The notes under the pieces were generated by a model. It made no database searches. It was not told the DNA's origin and worked only from the letters and a program-made list of their open reading frames with translations. This document shows, piece after piece, positions 1 through 13,452 of a stretch of 64,000 bases of DNA (positions are counted from its first letter, which is position 1; each line of letters begins with the position of its first letter). A program made the translations under genes and the position numbers. Source of the stretch: Serinus canaria (taxonomy: Eukaryota > Chordata > Aves > Passeriformes > Fringillidae); the NCBI RefSeq assembly GCF_022539315.1, contig NC_066326.1:17314601-17378600 (forward strand). The letters are read 5' to 3'.

Positions 1-503
1 TAATTAAGAGCATCTAAACCAAATAGCTGCAAAACATCCTCCATCAGATAAACTTAATTTCACCAATCTTCTCTTAAAGGATTGTAAAGTAGTATTTTTT
101 AAAATGTTTTTTTTTTTTCTGTCTGGTTTTGCCCCACATTGTAAGATATTTTAAAGACCTGGCATATTTCCCAGGTATTTTATTTAAAACTCAATAAAGG
201 AGGTTTAAATTCCTCTCCACAGAATGTTTTAATTCTGTGTTACAATTCAGATGAGTTTTTTTTGGATATGGAGGATGCTGCAACCTCCTCTTCAGCAATA
301 TGGAAGGAAGTTTTCCTCCTCTTACAGATGAAAATGCATTTTCTGTGCTGGCTTCACTTGGGCATGGTTAATTGGAGGTTCTAATTTGCTGTACATATTT
401 CTGATAGGCATTTAGGTGTCCTGGTGGGGTGAATACTAAAGAGGAAGCAGAGGATGATGCTCTTCTCTGTCCCATTTTTTCCCTGCTGTCTCTTGGAAAT
501 GAT

Positions 504-531
504 TTCTCTCTCTCTTTTTTTTTTTTTTTTT
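504..531. repeat. (CT)n / poly-T simple repeat
   Basis: A short CT-dinucleotide run passes directly into 17 consecutive T. This is an ordinary simple repeat with no sign that it is the tail of a retroposed copy. Confidence 0.85.
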
Positions 532-3500
532 GCCATTATTCCATAATTCTTGGGAGGAGCCTGGTGTTTCTGGGATGCTGGGGAAGATTCCCTGGGGTTG
601 GACAGAATGAGCAGTGCCAGGGTTGCAGGTGCTGCTGGTGATTTTCCTTCTGTGGCAATGGGGAGTGGTGCCTCTGACTGGAGAGGTGCTGACAAGCCCA
701 TAATTGTGTCTTTGCTTGTATTTCCAATTACACTGAAGGAAAAAGGAGCCTTGTCACCCAGACTGTGCTTTAGGATCCATTTCTTTAATATGTGCTAGTT
801 CAATAATTCTGTAAAATCCAGCTTGTGATGGGAGAGTTTCCCATTTTGGTGGGATCAAGGCAGGGATGGTGCTGAAGAAAACGTGTCTGGAATTCTGTGT
901 GGTTCATCAAAATCAGCTGTTTTGGGAGGAGTTTTTCCTGAACCTCTGAAAAATCTCCTGTCATTAAATGAACTTTAATGCTTGGCCCTGTGTTTTGCCA
1001 AGATTTCCATAGTGCTGTCTTACCTTTTGTGCATGGACAAATTCCCTTAAGAAGTGGTGAGAAAAGTGCCTGGAATCTTCCTCACCCTTCCCAAAAGTGT
1101 GTTCAGGACTTAATCCATGTGGGATTTCATAACCTCAGCTCAGGCACTGCTGTCACTGTCTGTGGATGTTGTAGCTGGTCTCACCCCCACAATCCAGAGA
1201 AACTCCTGTGCTTGGAGCTCTGCTGGGCTCAGCTGTTTTCAAGCACTGAATCAATGCAGATGCACCTCCTGCCCCTTGCCCCTCTCGCTTTTGCCAGAGC
1301 CCATTTCCCATCACAAGCTCAGGTCACTGCATGCTGGGACAAACAGACTGTGGGCTTTGAAAACGTTGGGAATGGGGTGGTGTTGAACTGAAATATTTCA
1401 GGGTAAAAGGCCAGAAATGTTTTATCTGGGAAATCATGAATGTGGAATATTTTTTTTGCCAGCCTTCTGGCAAGGATTAGGGTTACAGGGTTTAAATGGT
1501 GGCAACCATTTCTGCCTACAGTAATTTAAATGGTGCTTTTCCTTCCTCATTATCAATGGAATCAGAGGGGCTTTGCTCCATTTGGTTCAGACACTTCTCT
1601 GTTTCACAGGCTGTCATTTCAAATTGTCAAATATTGACTTGCCTGGTGCTTGACTGTAGTGCCAGGCTCCGTGTGTAATTTGTGTTTGTGTAGGTTTGCA
1701 CCTGGTGCTTTGGTGCTGTCAGGATGTGTGTAATGGGATTCCTGGCTTCCCCTGCTCCTGCCTCACCCTCTCCCTGCTCATCAGCTGCTGTCACTCACTT
1801 GGCTTTGCTGGCAGCTGCAGGAGCACTGGGAATTAATCCCAAATACTATGGGATGGCTGTGCTCTCTGCATGCTCTGCCTGCAGAAAACTGTAATCCAGC
1901 CTGAACTTGGCCAGTTCAGGAGGAAAAAAACCCATTTGCTTTGTAAGAAAAAAAGAGTTTTTAGCTTTTCCTCCATCAGGTTTTAAGACTCTTTTTGCTT
2001 ACAACATCCAAATTTATCTTTGAGTTTTGCCACGTTATGGTGAAGTGCAATGTGCTCTGTGAAGTCAGTTTGCTATTAAATGAACAACTTGGACTGCCTA
2101 GCTTGGTTTCTCCTGGACATCTCTGGCTGGATTTTTGGGAGCAGGGCTTGGTTTTCAAGTCCTTATAGAGGGCAAAATTAGATTTTGAGTGTTCCTTTTT
2201 TTTTTTTTTGGGAACTGTAGCTTCAGCTCTCTCCCTGATGCTCAGCTATTCAATGACTGAGGGTGTAAATATTGGGATTGCTGTCCTTGGGCACCAAATC
2301 CTTCCTTCAGGCACTAAAAGGGGAGCCCATTTCTCTCAAGTTTTCTGTATCAGATTTCACTCATCTCTTTATTTGCATAAAATGAGGGAAATTGTGGCTT
2401 GCAGTGCCTGTGTGTTTGCATTTGAGCAGCAATAGAACACTGATGGAGGTGTTAAAGACCTTCTGACCTAAACAAATGTAACGATTCACAGTTTGGCTCT
2501 CTTTGGAGACAGCTCCATACCTGCAAGTTCATGACTTTTTGTTCCTTTTCAATCACTTGCAACCATCATCAGAAGGTTTATTAATTGTTTCTGGGGGAGC
2601 TGAGGGTGCCCTCTGAGTTTTCTGTTCTGTGCTTGTTTCAGTACAGCTCTGAAATGTTAAAAATGTGTCAGGGTTAAACTCAGGTGAAGTTTGCACCTGG
2701 CAGGGCTGTGTGTACAAACTGCTCATAGCATCAGGCCAGGATCCCTTCCCACCTCTCTCCTGTCTCTTTTTTTTTCCTGTTCAGCTCAGATTTGGTAGGA
2801 GCAGTGTTTCCAGTGTTTTTCTATTCACTGCAAGGCATTAAAAGGCTCAGCAGAATCACAGACCTCCAGATCTTCACCACAGGTGGCCACGAGGCTTTGC
2901 TGTCAGACTGGGTGTTCTCAATGATTTTCTGCACTGATTTTGATCTTCACCATTGATTTTGTCCCGTGTTCCTGTGTGTTGAGCCACTTCTCTCATGTGT
3001 TCCTCATTTCCAGTGGATTTCTGTTCAAGGGGAATGCCCATTTCTTGCGGCTCCCACTGAAACCTGAAGATCTATTTTCTGTCTGCTCTGTGTTCCCCTT
3101 TTGCAGTTTGCCTCAGGATTCAGGAGCCTTATCCTGTGAGTTATAAACTCCTCACCCAGCTGATAACCCCACACACAGAGCCTTGCACACAGCCTGGGGG
3201 GGGTCGTGGCTGCTCAGCCCTCGGGGCCAGGAGGAAGAATTTCTGTCCCCACTGGGGTGTGGTTATGGAGTGATGCAGGGTGGGAGGGGGGGTTTGTGTT
3301 CCCAGCCCTTGCAGCTGCACTCACTGTGAGGTTCCAAGCCAGTGGAGTTCAAAAGGAAACTGCATTATCATAGCTCCTGCTGGGGAGCTGCAGGGGAAGA
3401 TCATAAAGCATTAGAGTTTGTAGTCAATCATGTATTTGATGGTTTTTATCCTGAAAAAATCTGTTTAGAGGCATCTCTCTTTTCTCCTCCTGTTTCTGAC

Positions 3501-4439
3501 AGTCTGGAAGAGAGAGTCCTAAAATATTTTATGTGCTTCTGGGGATTTCATGCAGCTGGGAAGAAAGACTGATGGAAAGGAGCAGAGCTGAGAGAAGCAC
3601 AATTTCATTGTGCCTGCCCCACGTCCTCAGCTCGCTGAGCTGATCCCTCTCCCTGCTTTGGGTTTCTATTTCCAGCCTTTGTAGAGTCACAGGGTGGAAC
3701 TGGGGCTTTTCCCAGCGGGGTTTTCACTTCTGACCCTGGATGAAATGCCCTGCTAGCACAGGGCACCCCTCTGTCCCCTGTGCAGGAGGGACCAGGGGAG
3801 CTCCTGAGCTCAGCCCCAGCTGCCACAACACCTGCACATCACTGAGTGCTCTGTGCTTGCACAAATCTCTTCGGCAGGCACAAACCCAGAACTCCTGAGG
3901 GCTTCCACAGCAGCACCCTTACCAACACATGGCATTTTTAAACTCCAAATTCCAGAACATGAAGCTTAAGCAAATGGATTTTTCTCTGTGAGGCTCCTGC
4001 CAGTTATTGGTTAAAAGCACCCAGAAGGGACCAGAAAAGGCACTTAGAACATGAATTAATCCATGGATTATTCCTTTATGTACTCTCAATAAATACTCTC
4101 TTTTAAAGCCATTTTACGTTGGGAGGAATTTAATGTAATTCAAATTATATATGTTATAATCTAACTTGCTAATAAATAATGACTTTCTTTCTCCATAGAA
4201 ATCCAGCTGCACAGACTAAAGTGCTCTAAGAGATTTATAATGCTTTTGAAAAGAGATTTTCTTGTCTGACTAAATGCTAAGTGTTAGTCTGATTCCAGAT
4301 TTGAGGCTGTCCTCTTAAAAAAGTCTGCTGAGGTTGGACATCACTTTTTGCTGTGCAGGGAATGCATTATTAGTGCACAGAAGTTGGAATGAATTCTGGA
4401 ACAAATGAAAAAAAATGCTGGCAAGGTGGGGTTTTAAAA

Positions 4440-4463
4440 ATTATTATTATTATTATTATTATT
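4440..4463. repeat. (ATT)n microsatellite
   Basis: About eight uninterrupted ATT/TTA trinucleotide units, followed by TTTATTTTA. Likely length-polymorphic; no other function is visible. Confidence 0.9.
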
Positions 4464-7400
4464 TATTTTAAGGACCCTGTATTTACAGTGATGTGGTAAA
4501 TTCAGTGCAGATAAACTGAAGACAGTTTCTGTAGCTCAGTTTCATTCCTTAGCAAAGGAGCCAGCGAAAAATATCTGAGTGGCTATTCAGGCCATCTAAA
4601 GACAGTGTACCAAAAGAATAAATACTATTCATTTTAATAAATTTCCCCAAACTGGGTGTACCCTGGTATTTTAAATATTGGACAGCATGGAAGAGGCACG
4701 TGAGCTCCAATCCTTTGGAACCAAATTGATGTTGTAGTGGAGGATGAGGCCTGAGAGAGGAGCTGACACTGTGCTAGAGCAGTTTGCCTTAGATTGACTG
4801 ACAATTAAAAAATAATGGTCTGAATTGTCTGCTTTTTGTGAAAACAGATGAATTTCCAGCTCCATGCACAGCAGCAATTCTGCTGGTCCTGGCTTTGCTG
4901 AGAATGAGACTCCAGCCTTCCTCCCACTGGGGAGGATCTGAGGGACTTAAGATTAAGTTGTCAGGATTTAAAATGATTCTGTAGCATTTAGGGAATGATT
5001 TGTAACTGGAGTACAAGTGATGGAGGGCTCCAGGCTGTAAATTCAGAAGTCAGATGCATGTGTGCAAAAGGCAGGCAGGAGACAGACATCCCTGATAAGA
5101 AATGGTCTGCAGTGCCAAGCACTGCTCCGAGAGCTGCAGCTCCATCCCTCTGCTGGGAAAGTTCAGAGCCTGGACCTGGAGCTCCCTGAGAGCTCCACTC
5201 AGAGCTGCTTCTCTCAATGCATTAACTGGGTTGCAGTGCTGCTCTTGCCTGGAATTGCTGTCTGTTGGGCAGCTTGTCTGAGCAAAGGAACACTTCTGTG
5301 GCATTAAAAGGTCTGTAAATACCATCTGCATTATTTTAAGGTTTTGTCTGTGGTTTTGTGTGGGTTTTTTTTTCAACAGAGTAGTGATATGAGCAGGTGA
5401 AAACAGATTCTGAATTGTTCTGACCCACCACTCAGAATAATTACAAACCTTCCTGAACTTTGATGGTATAAACTTCATTAATTTCATTACATTAACTTTT
5501 CAATACATTAACTTTATTAATTTCAATACATAGGTCCTTGAATTTTCAGCTTCCAAGAATTTCAGGAAAAATAAATTCCCTCTTGCTGTTGGCCATGAAT
5601 AACTTGTGTTAATCATGAAATTTCTGTCTTGGCTTCAAGATATTTTTAGAAATACCTGAGAAAGGGTGTTTTTTCATAGAGGTGGCTGGGGACCATCTGC
5701 ATTAGAACCTGATGGGAGATTACTGTAAGGTCCTCAAGAAAATAAATCAGATATTTCCAGAAACTCTGTGTGTATTAGCTTGTCAAGAGGAGAAACTGAA
5801 ATCTCATTCAGTCAATGTAGAGTAAATAGCTGCAGACATTGTTTGCCAAAAGGCAAAATTAACATATTAGAGGCACTTAACTGACAGTGTGTTGTTCTGA
5901 GTTACAGTGATCTGCTTCAAAATGAGGTTCAACAGTTCTGGTTCCCTACAAGCTGTTAATTAACTTGAGAAAACTGTGCTCCAATTAAAAAGGCTGGAGA
6001 GGGTAATTGGGATTTTTTCCATGGGCACTGTCTGGTCGAAGCAGAGTGATTGCCATCCTTAGGAAGGAGCAGAGGATTTGGACCAAGCTGCAGCCTGGAA
6101 TATCTATTTCCTTCACCAGTCCAGAAAAGATTCTCTAGAATCAGATGCTCGATGCAATTTCAAAACAGCACTGCATGCCTGAAGGTAAGAGCATGCCAGA
6201 GAATATTTGGGTGATGTAGATGAATTCCCCTTGGTCAGGCACAGGGAGAGCACGTTCTGTGCTATTTAAGGAATTCCTTCAAGTGCTCCATGATTTACTG
6301 CCATTTGACACAGAGAATTTGTCAGGAGGAAGCATTCCCAGAGAGCTGGATGCTGTGGGTGGGTGGGAAGCAATATTGCTTTGCTTTGTGGGAGGGTGAG
6401 GAGGGCCTAGCTGGGTGTTTGGAAAGATTCAGAATAGGTTTTTAAACAGGGAGTTTGCAGGACAGAGAGGACAGATCTCATTAAAGAGTGGTCGGGCTTT
6501 ACTGAGAGCCCACCTCCTGTGTGGCCCCAAAAGGGACACCAAAAGAGGGGGGACACACAAATGTGGCTTCAGGAGGGCATTGGACATGGTCTGGTAGGAT
6601 ATTTTCAGAAGAAAAATCTGATTTAGGTGAAATGACTGCGAAACAATTAGGCCAGGTTAGAAGAATGTTCAGAGCTCTCAGTTATTCCTTCCCTCATTGG
6701 AATGGGTCACTCAAGAATATCATCAGCTCCTGATTCTTAGGTGTCATTTTTTTATAAACAGGTTGGCTCTAGAATACAAAACCATGTGCAAAGTTTAGTG
6801 CTTTCAGGATAAATGCATTTCAAAAACACTTTGCAGGGCAGTACTGGAATTAAAACTGATATTTACAAAAAGGTGTGGGATTAAAACCATTGTAGAATAA
6901 ATGAAAAGGGAAATGCATTATTTACTAATACAAGTAAAAACCCAAAATAAGAGATAATTTAGTAGGTGGGAAGGAATTGGGGTTAGAGCAGGGTGTAGGA
7001 TTATAGCAGACTTTGAACATGACAGGATTGTGTTTTACTGATTTTTTAATCTGGGATGTTTAATCTGGGATTTTTGAATTCATGAGCTCATGGAGACCCA
7101 CTTAGCTTCCAATCTGAGCACTTAAAAAATATCAAAGAGAACTAAAAGCAAAGGAGAAATTGTGGTGAGTAGGATGAATAAGGGAAAAAAAAAAAAGAGG
7201 ATATATTTTGTTTTTTTCACAATTAACTATTTTGAGAAAGTTCTCTGTGAGGAAGAAAACCCTGAGAGGATTGGAAAACCATCAGCTGGGAACACGAGGC
7301 TTTAAAGAAAGGATTCTGAAGGAAGATGGGGATCAGCTGTTCCCTGTGCTCCCAGAAGCAGAGAGGAAAGTTGGTGAGGGAGATTTCAGTGGGGGGATGC

Positions 7401-7581
7401 TGGGGAGAGGTGACAGTGGAGCTGCCCTTGGACATCTGGGCTGGGCAGGGCTGGCACTGGACCAGGGCACAGCTCCAGATGGGGAAGCACTCAGGGTGCT
7501 CCCAGCTTTTCCAGGTGAGCCAAGCTCACCTGGCACGTCCTGCATGGCCCCTTGGCTGCCTCCATTTGGGGTGGGCTTTGA

Positions 7582-7637
7582 GGGAGGGGAAGGGAATGTT
7601 CCCTGGGCAGGGAGGGGAAGGGAATGTTCCCTGGGGA
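7582..7637. repeat. 28-bp unit duplicated in tandem
   Basis: Two consecutive copies of a 28-bp G-rich unit containing GGGAATGTTCCCTGGG. The second copy begins exactly 28 bases after the first and differs only near its end. Each copy holds the palindrome GGGAATGTTCCC. It reads as a small local duplication. Confidence 0.9.
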
Positions 7638-8439
7638 GGGAGCCCTCTGTCCCCTGGGCACACACACAGCTCCCCCAGACCTGGGCACAGTGGGAAACCC
7701 TCAGGCATGCTCTGGGTTTTACCCAGGTCTAGAACTTTCTCTGTGGATTTGGGATGTGCTGTTGCATCCAGCAGTTGGGTTATTTCACTTTCAGAACTCC
7801 AGATGAGCCAGCGTGATCCAGGTGAAGTTTCTCTGAGTCTGTTCCCAGTGCTGCTGCTGCTCTGAAAGGTCAGAGGGCTGAGTGCTGAGGTTGCCTCAGA
7901 TTTAAGTGGATTGTCTCCAGATATTGGAGTAACCAAAGGTGGCTCTGACACTTTGCTCTGATCTTCAGAGCTTGGGAGTTGAGCACTAAATAACACTCAG
8001 ACCCCCTCTGTCATCTGAAAGCTTAACAGCTTCACATGACTCCTCACCCATCTGCCTCACCTGCATGTTTTGAAGCTGAATTGTTTGAAGCTGTCAGGAG
8101 ATAAGGAATTTATGATCTCTGCTGGGGGAAGGGGAGGAATATAATTATATCCCACTTAGCAGAAAGGAGCAGCATTACACAGCATCAAAGCAAACTGCAG
8201 TGCCTTTCGGTGATGAAAACGAGTCTGACTAATAAAACAAGGTTATGGACTTAAAAAAAGGAGCAAGCTGAGGAATGATTTTTAATGTAAGTCTTTTCAA
8301 ACGAGGTCTGTTAACAGCTTCTAACAAATTCCCAATCTTGGTTGGACTCAGCACGTTCCATTTGCTGCTCTCCCTCATGCAAAGCAGCCCAGCCAGGATT
8401 TTCTGCAGCATATTCCAGAAAGCCGCACGGTTCTCGTGA

Positions 8440-8640
8440 TCTGAGCATTTTTGTATTTAAATCATTCAGGAATGTTTAATCTAAATAAATATGCCATTCT
8501 TTCCATTAGCCTACACTCATATATTTGTATGATCTGTGTTTAAATGGCTGCTCGCTGCTGTACACTAATAATGTCAAACAAAAATTAATTAGACGGCTTA
8601 ACGGCTCAAAGTAAACTATTTATTTCAAGTTCCCCTTATG
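8440..8640. other. Candidate conserved non-coding element
   Basis: This AT-rich stretch carries AATTAATTAG (a homeodomain-type core), TAAATAAATATGC and several TTTAAAT/TTTAATC words, with no simple-sequence repetition and no coding signature. Dense TAATTA-type sites in otherwise plain intronic DNA are typical of vertebrate enhancers under constraint. That is an inference from composition only; conservation cannot be seen from one genome. Confidence 0.25.
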
Positions 8641-11600
8641 TTTACTACTTTCACATTTAAAATCTCTCATGTGACTGAGGCTTGGCCTTTTGCCTTTGCA
8701 TGTTGTGCTTCAGGACAAAGTGAAAAATCTGTGTTCAGAGATCTTGTGAAGTTAATCACAATCCTGCTCGTGTGCTGCATCCAAGGCAAAGGGACTCGAG
8801 GAGAAGGAGAGGCACGGGGAGGAGGAGAGAGCAAACAAGTGCCCAAAATTTGGAGTTATTCCTGGGGCTTTTGGTTTGGAGCAGTGACAGAGGCGATGAC
8901 TGGCAGAATGTTGACAAATAGAAAATTCTTATTTCGTGCTCAGCTAATGATCTTCAAGACAAACTTAGGGGCGTGAAGAAAAGGCATCGGCTCCGTGGCA
9001 ATGCGCCCTGGGTGTTCCCAGGGCGGGCAGGTGGGAGGGTGGATTGCAGCTCTCTCAGAATCTCTGCATTCCTGAGAGGTGCCTGCTGGCCTTTTGCTCC
9101 CCAGGCTTCTGTCAGAGCTGCAGCAGCTCCCAGCAGGTTCTTGTACAAACCCAGCAGACAGTGGGCTCTCGAGGGCTGGGCTCGCTCCTCGCCCTGGGGA
9201 ACAGCAGGCAGTGAGAACAGTGCTTGAAACGTGGAGGACTCGATTTCAGAGCTCTGTTTATGGTTTTTACATGGTTCAGTGCTAAGAGTTGAGAGTTCAA
9301 CATTGCATTAAATAAAATGTGCTCTTTTCCCTTTGAGCAGTTAAAAATATATATGAAAAATGCATTTCTGTGAGTGGATTGCCTTTGTCCTTTGGAATTC
9401 TCTGAGGCAGCAGTCTTGAACTGTTTTATATTTTAGGTTTTTTTTTCCCCATTTGGAATTTTCAGTGATTTCCAAAGGAATGCTTTCCCTCCAGTTTTCT
9501 GAGGGAGCTCAGGAAATATTCAGCATTTAGTGTCTGGCAAGGGTGGAGGGTAACAGTTTGGGAAAAAACCCAACCAATGACCCAAAGGAAGAAAAATTAA
9601 AAATAAAATCAGTGTTCTGCATTTGCTGTGGACACAAATGGGAATTGCCAGCAATCTTGGAGCTATTGAAATGTACAAAATATCAACATATATCAGAAAG
9701 GAATTCATCCCTTCCATGTATTTGATGTCTGTCAGTCCTGTGAGGCAGGAATGTTTTCATGTGTCCATGTATTCTGGGAGGAGGCCTTTTCCCCAGTAAT
9801 AATAAAGGTGTGGGGGGGATTTTTCAGGCTGAATGACATTTTGGGGTAGATTCACTGTATAAGTTACCTGTTAGTGTCACATTCCTCCTAAAGACATTGT
9901 CAGAAATAAATTGCCAAGAGTGCTGATGGAAGAAATAAAAATAATTGATAAACAGTGATAGATCACTCAGCAAGCAAATTTATAGCTGCTTGAAAGTGTT
10001 TTATCTGTAATTTTATATAAATAATATCCATTGCTCTTCTCCATCTGCGTTCTCTGAGGGAAGAGGGAAACTTTTCCAAGGTGCCTCTGGAGCAAGGCAG
10101 AGTCTCCTTGCTTTACACATTCCTCTCTGAGGAGAGATCAGGGATCTGCTGCTCAGCTCAAGGGCTTTGGAATTTTAGGCTTCCTTTGGTTTTCACCTCG
10201 CTGGGATGTCACTGTAAGAACCATAAAAATGATCAGTTCTGTCAAAATCTTTCTGATATGTGTGTGTGGGCTGTATTTACTCTCAGTTAATGATGTTACT
10301 ATTTCTTAAATATAATTATTATTGAAAAAATTTAGTGTTGAAAAAAGCCCAGGGCTGGATGTGTGTGGTCAGCATTATTCAAAATGAATCTTCCCAAGCA
10401 TTTGCTGTCCCATAACATTTCCCATTTGAACTGGTCCTAATTGCTCTGCAAATCACATAACCTAAAGGTTCCCTGTTTTGGTTCAAACTAATAATAGCAA
10501 AACCAGCTATTCTGGGCATTCCTTTTCAAAATTTTCTGGTTTTTTTAAGAATATTCAAGGATTTCACTGTTCTCCCTTGTAGTTCTCTGAAAGCAATTGC
10601 AATGATTCTCTTAATGTTTAGAGTTTTCTTTCATTCAGCCCAGGACTAATTTTGGTGTGATTTTCCTAACTAGAATAGGAAATTAAAAAAATAGGATTTT
10701 TTTGGGAATGGTTTATTAAAATATGCAGATTTATTTTTCAGCCCATCCTTTCTGAGGCAAAGCTTTTGCTTTCGTTCCTGAAGCTTTGGTTTTCATTGTT
10801 TGTGGGTGCTTGTGTACTTATGGTCTAAATATTTTGTATGTGTACATACACATAGATTATTTTCCCTTTATTCACAGCAAATCATTTATGGCTGTTCTTA
10901 AACTCCCTTTGTTTGGAGATGCTCCTCTTGTCCCACAATTCCCAAAATCTCTTTTGCAAAGAAGTGAATATTGGCCTCAAAAATTTCCTGATACTTTCTC
11001 TGTTCCAGTGTCTGAGACCTGTAAACATCAGACACCAAGACCCAGAAAAATGCAAAAGTGCCTTCTCCTCTGCAGATGAAATTTTGCCTACAAATAAAAT
11101 GTAGAGTTGAAAGAAAATTTCCCAACAGGGCTATTTTAATAAATTTTTTTTAAAGAGATTTCACAATATATTTGTTGGTTATGTTAAGTAAAAATTCACC
11201 TCAGCTTTCAGGTTACACAGGTTGTGTTTAAGCCAGACTCTTGATATTCAAAAGAAAGATTTTGCAGTTGTCTGAATTAAAAAAAAAAAACAAACAAAAA
11301 AAAACCAATAAAAAACCCCCCATCAATATGGGTGATATTTCCTCAAGACTTACACCATCTTTTCATTGATTCCTTGTAATTTCCTACTTGGGCAATTTTT
11401 TTTCCTTTCTAGAACATAAAGGACACAACTTTAGTAGTCTTATTAGTTGGATGTGGGGTGAAAATGTACTTTGAATTCCAGGTGTGCTTGGAGGGTCCTG
11501 TTGGCTCAGACCTGGCAGTTTTGGAGGGCATTACTGGCAGGAATGGGGCTGGTTTTCACTTTGGATTTGATTGTGGTGCTGTTCCCCAAACTGTGCACTT

Positions 11601-12198
11601 GGAGAATGGAGCTGCACTGAATTTGGGGAGTTCAATTAGAAATTGGTGCTTAGGCTTGGTTAATTTTGTTCTGCTCAGTGTGTTCCATGAGCCACAGAGG
11701 CAGCAGGAATTGCTGCTTTTTCTGCATTTCCCCACCCTCCCAGGCACATTTTGCACATTTACCTCGTTCCTTGGAGATGGAAACAGCCTGTCCCAGCCTA
11801 AAGAATTCTGTAAATCTACAGGGCACTTCTGTGAGCTCAGAGAAACCTGGTCTGCCTGGGAGCACTCACAAGTCATTAATAACATTTTTTCACTTCCAGG
11901 GAACTTGTGAAAGAAAAAGGGAAGGGGAAAGGAGCTTTACAAAGGGGAAGGGTTTGTGGATAAAATGTGAACTTGTATCAGCTTTGCTTAACAGGCTGAG
12001 AGATTGAGTCAAACCTGGGAGCTTGAGTGTTCCTCATACTTTATTTTACTTTTTCTGGTCTCTTGGCCTGTGAGTTGAGATCAAGAATCCAAGGAAAAAA
12101 CTCCACAGACTGAGCTAAAGGGGCAGGCAGAGATTTGTGCCACCCTTGCTGTGAAAGCTGTGATGTGAATATTGTACCCATGGACGAGGCCCAGCAGA

Positions 12199-12274
12199 AT
12201 TATTTTACTATTTTACTATTTTATTTTACTATTTTTTTTTTTATTATTTACTATTATTTTATTTGCAGAATTCA
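12199..12274. repeat. (ATTTTACT)n / T-rich low-complexity tract
   Basis: Repeated TATTTTACTATTTTACT-like words interrupted by a T9-10 run, then ATTATTTACTATTATTTTATTT. An imperfect simple repeat of 5-8 bp units. Confidence 0.85.
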
Positions 12275-12569
12275 CAAATAAAACAAATGCACTCCCCTAG
12301 CTTGGGTAATGACAGGCAAGCAGCTCCACCTCTGCTCTGCAGCATTAAACACTGGCCTTGCATGAAGCACTGAGAGTGATGTTCTTTCCTGAGCACAGAT
12401 TTGCAGGTGTGGGGTTGAATCCTTGGCTCAGGAGGGGTTCCCTTCCTGCTGGGCAGCCCTGGAGGCCTTTCATGCTGCCCATGTGGTCGCTGCTTGCATC
12501 TTTTGGTTCTCTTTAGGGCAGATATTTTTCCTTGTAACCAACATTTTGAAGGACCAGTAAGGATCATGG

Positions 12570-12610
12570 TCTTCTCAAATGCTATTTGAGCATCTTCTCA
12601 AATGCTATTT
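12570..12610. repeat. 18-bp direct repeat
   Basis: The 18-bp word TCTTCTCAAATGCTATTT occurs at 12570-12587 and again at 12593-12610, identical, separated by 5 bases. Probably a recent slippage or template-switch duplication. Confidence 0.85.
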
Positions 12611-13435
12611 TCATGTACAGTGTCACTGATCAGTGTTGTGTTGAGTATTGCTTAAAATTAGTCTTAATTAAGCCCCCCTTCTGTGCTGTATTTACTACAG
12701 AGTCCCTCAAATTTACCCTTTAGGACTGGACAATGCTAAGCATAGTTGCTGCTACTGCTGATTTGCTTATTTTGTTCATTTTTATCTTGCAAAACCATGA
12801 TTGTGCAAAGATAAAAAAGCTGTTTTTTCAGCGATGGCATTCGAGACTGTGATGTGAAATTGCAGCTTTCTTGAGTGGCTCTGAAAGTCACTTTTGGATT
12901 AAATGGATTTCTTACTGACGATGGAGTCACCGAGTTCACCCCCCACTGTCCATGGGAGGGTTTATTTGAAGGAACTGTGCTTGCCTGCCTTTGGTTGTGT
13001 CAGCATTTCCAGGGGAAGGTGATGCTGCACTGAAACCTTGAGACAGTTGGAGCTGTGCTGAGACACAGCCCTGAAGGGTTTCCAGAAGGTGAAACTTTGC
13101 ACTAACACAGGGAACAAGAGCAGGAAATCACAAAGAGGTAAGGAGATCTAGAAGTCAAAGAGAGAGAAGTTAGTGTTGTTGTAATTCTGGTAATGTTAAT
13201 GAATGCAGTTGAAATGTTTTACAGGTAGAATTCAAGTTTCATATTTAAGAAAAAGATGGTGAACAGCATCCTGGAAAAGAGGGGAGATTGCTTAGCAAAG
13301 TGTGTGCCCCCAGGAGGAAGGGGGGAAGTGGTACTTGCATATGTTGTGAAAAGCATATGCAACTAAATTTAGATTCTACTTATTTTGAAGATTGTGGGAT
13401 ACTTCCAACCTTGGATGAAAAAGGGCATGGGAAGA

Positions 13436-13452
13436 TTTTTTTTTTTTTTTTT
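13436..13452. repeat. Poly-T run
   Basis: Seventeen consecutive T, followed by AAATTTCTATTT. A simple mononucleotide repeat. Confidence 0.9.

Larger units (their letters stand above)
1..8439. other. Unique non-coding DNA, no gene seen
   Basis: I see no coding exon, RNA gene or full-length repeat. The open frames present are short, overlap on both strands, show no recognisable domain and look like chance frames. Small features inside are a (CT)n/T17 run near 504-531, an (ATT)n microsatellite at 4440-4463 and a 28-bp tandem duplication at 7582-7637. The stretch is probably intronic or intergenic. Short divergent repeats below my recognition threshold may remain. Confidence 0.6.

Noticed and set aside
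1475..1495. TTAGGGTTA-like word resembling telomere repeat
   Set aside because: Only one and a half units; no interstitial telomeric array.
4180..4199. Polypyrimidine followed by CATAG, splice-acceptor-like
   Set aside because: Common by chance in T-rich intronic DNA, and no open exon with a donor follows.
5486..5536. Repeated ATTAATTTCA/ACATTAACTTT words
   Set aside because: Short, imperfect AT-rich slippage; not distinct enough to list as a repeat.
7208..7996. Overlapping 156-179-codon frames on both strands
   Set aside because: Three or more frames are open over the same G+C-rich stretch, the usual sign of low stop-codon density rather than a gene.
8985..9200. Slightly CpG-richer patch, possible CpG island
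   Set aside because: Too short, with only scattered CpG and no promoter motif.
11458..11910. 150-codon plus-strand frame
   Set aside because: No motif or family resemblance, and frames on the opposite strand cover the same bases.
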